DNA of 35,951 bases from Dolichospermum circinale AWQC310F (GTDB taxonomy: Bacteria; Cyanobacteriota; Cyanobacteriia; Cyanobacteriales; Nostocaceae): assembly GCF_000426925.1 (NCBI RefSeq), contig NZ_KE384685.1, positions 183,898-219,848 on the forward strand, in the 5' to 3' direction. The notes beneath the pieces were generated by a model. The model made no database searches and was not told the origin of the DNA. It was given only the letters and a program-made list of their open reading frames with translations. Of this stretch, positions 35,758 to 35,951 are shown one piece after another. A program made the position numbers and the translations under genes. The stretch's first letter is position 1. Every line of letters starts with the position of its first letter.

Positions 35758-35919
35758 ATGCACTTTGAGATATTAGTTGAGGATATTTCTGGCAAAACTA
35801 CTCTTGATATTCTTGTTCCAAAAATTATTAACCCCGAACAACACACATTTACAGCACTTCCCGGTGTTATGAGGTACATATCTAGCGGGCAAGATGCCCG
35901 CACCACAAGAGTTTCATGA
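35758..35919 (+). pseudogene. DUF4276-like gene interrupted by a MITE-like element
   Basis: The ATG at 35758 opens MHFEILVEDISGKTTLDILV and continues PKIINPEQHTF, the characteristic start of DUF4276 TOPRIM-like proteins (Glu of ILVED is the first acidic site). After about 30 residues, at position 35850, the frame enters the terminal repeat of MITE copy B and reads 22 unrelated codons to a TGA at 35917-35919. A normal DUF4276 protein is about 200 residues and would resume after roughly 35956, beyond the window. The 4-bp spacing from the ATPase gene shows the original operon. The rest of the gene cannot be seen here. Confidence 0.75.
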
Positions 35920-35951
35920 TTCAACTTTGTACTTCATCAGATCGGAAACCG
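35850..35951 (-). mobile_element. 107-bp MITE-like element, copy B (runs off the window)
   Basis: The left arm TACAGCA...AGGTACA is at 35850-35878. The hairpin GCGGGC-AAGAT-GCCCGC is at 35885-35901, reverse orientation to copy A. The right arm begins TGTACTTCAT at 35928; 19 of its 24 visible bases match the reverse complement of the copy A left arm. The 49-bp centre length equals copy A exactly, so the element should end near 35956. It inserts in the DUF4276-like gene. The left flank ends TTTA, compatible with TA target use. Confidence 0.8.

Noticed and set aside
35937-35951. Window end resembling a sequencing adapter (AGATCGGAA)
   Set aside because: The bases continue the inverted arm of MITE copy B (19 of 24 match), so they are genomic.

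Overview
The window comes from a filamentous, Nostocales-type cyanobacterium. It is AT-rich and carries HIP1 octamers (GCGATCGC), heptanucleotide short tandem repeats, and several cyanobacterial housekeeping families: a Ycf46-type AAA protein, a DUF4336 protein, a plastoquinone/tocopherol-type HPPD and GlcD. The species cannot be fixed from the sequence alone.

Layout. 70-5508: HemW-like radical SAM protein, PIN-TRAM membrane protein, a PIN toxin/antitoxin pair, a VanY-like D,D-carboxypeptidase and an AEC-family transporter. 5582-11751: a three-gene block on the plus strand made of an AIPR protein with an N-terminal nuclease motif, a type III Mod methyltransferase and a type III Res helicase-nuclease. 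11768-18548: phosphoribosyltransferase, GPH-type sugar symporter, argS, VanX-like dipeptidase, tRNA-Ser(CGA) and a membrane Ser/Thr kinase. 19367-23369: SDR oxidoreductase, HPPD, SH3-domain membrane protein and Ycf46-like ATPase. 23853-30131: a second defence-type block with a single-chain type IIG-like restriction-modification enzyme, a small ribbon-helix-helix-like protein on the other strand, and an OLD/PARIS-like pair (AAA15 ATPase plus DUF3226 TOPRIM-like protein, joined by a GTGA overlap). 30144-34454: DUF4336 protein, a region of mobile-element and gene debris including a truncated cysC, then glcD and pgsA. 34476-end: another AAA ATPase plus TOPRIM-type pair, whose second gene (DUF4276-like) is broken after about 30 codons.

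The strongest new observation is a 107-bp MITE-like element. It has 29-bp imperfect terminal inverted repeats beginning TACAGCA and ending TGCTGTA, with a central GCGGGC/GCCCGC hairpin. One copy (33721-33827) lies between glcD and pgsA. A second, in opposite hairpin orientation (35850 to about 35956), has landed inside the DUF4276-like gene and runs off the window end. A right half-copy lies upstream of the VanX-like gene. The termini fit a TA-flanked, IS630/Tc1-type non-autonomous element (inference).

Together the accessory genes give two restriction systems and two ATPase/TOPRIM-like anti-phage-type pairs dispersed among core genes. No CRISPR array, rRNA or intact transposase gene was seen.
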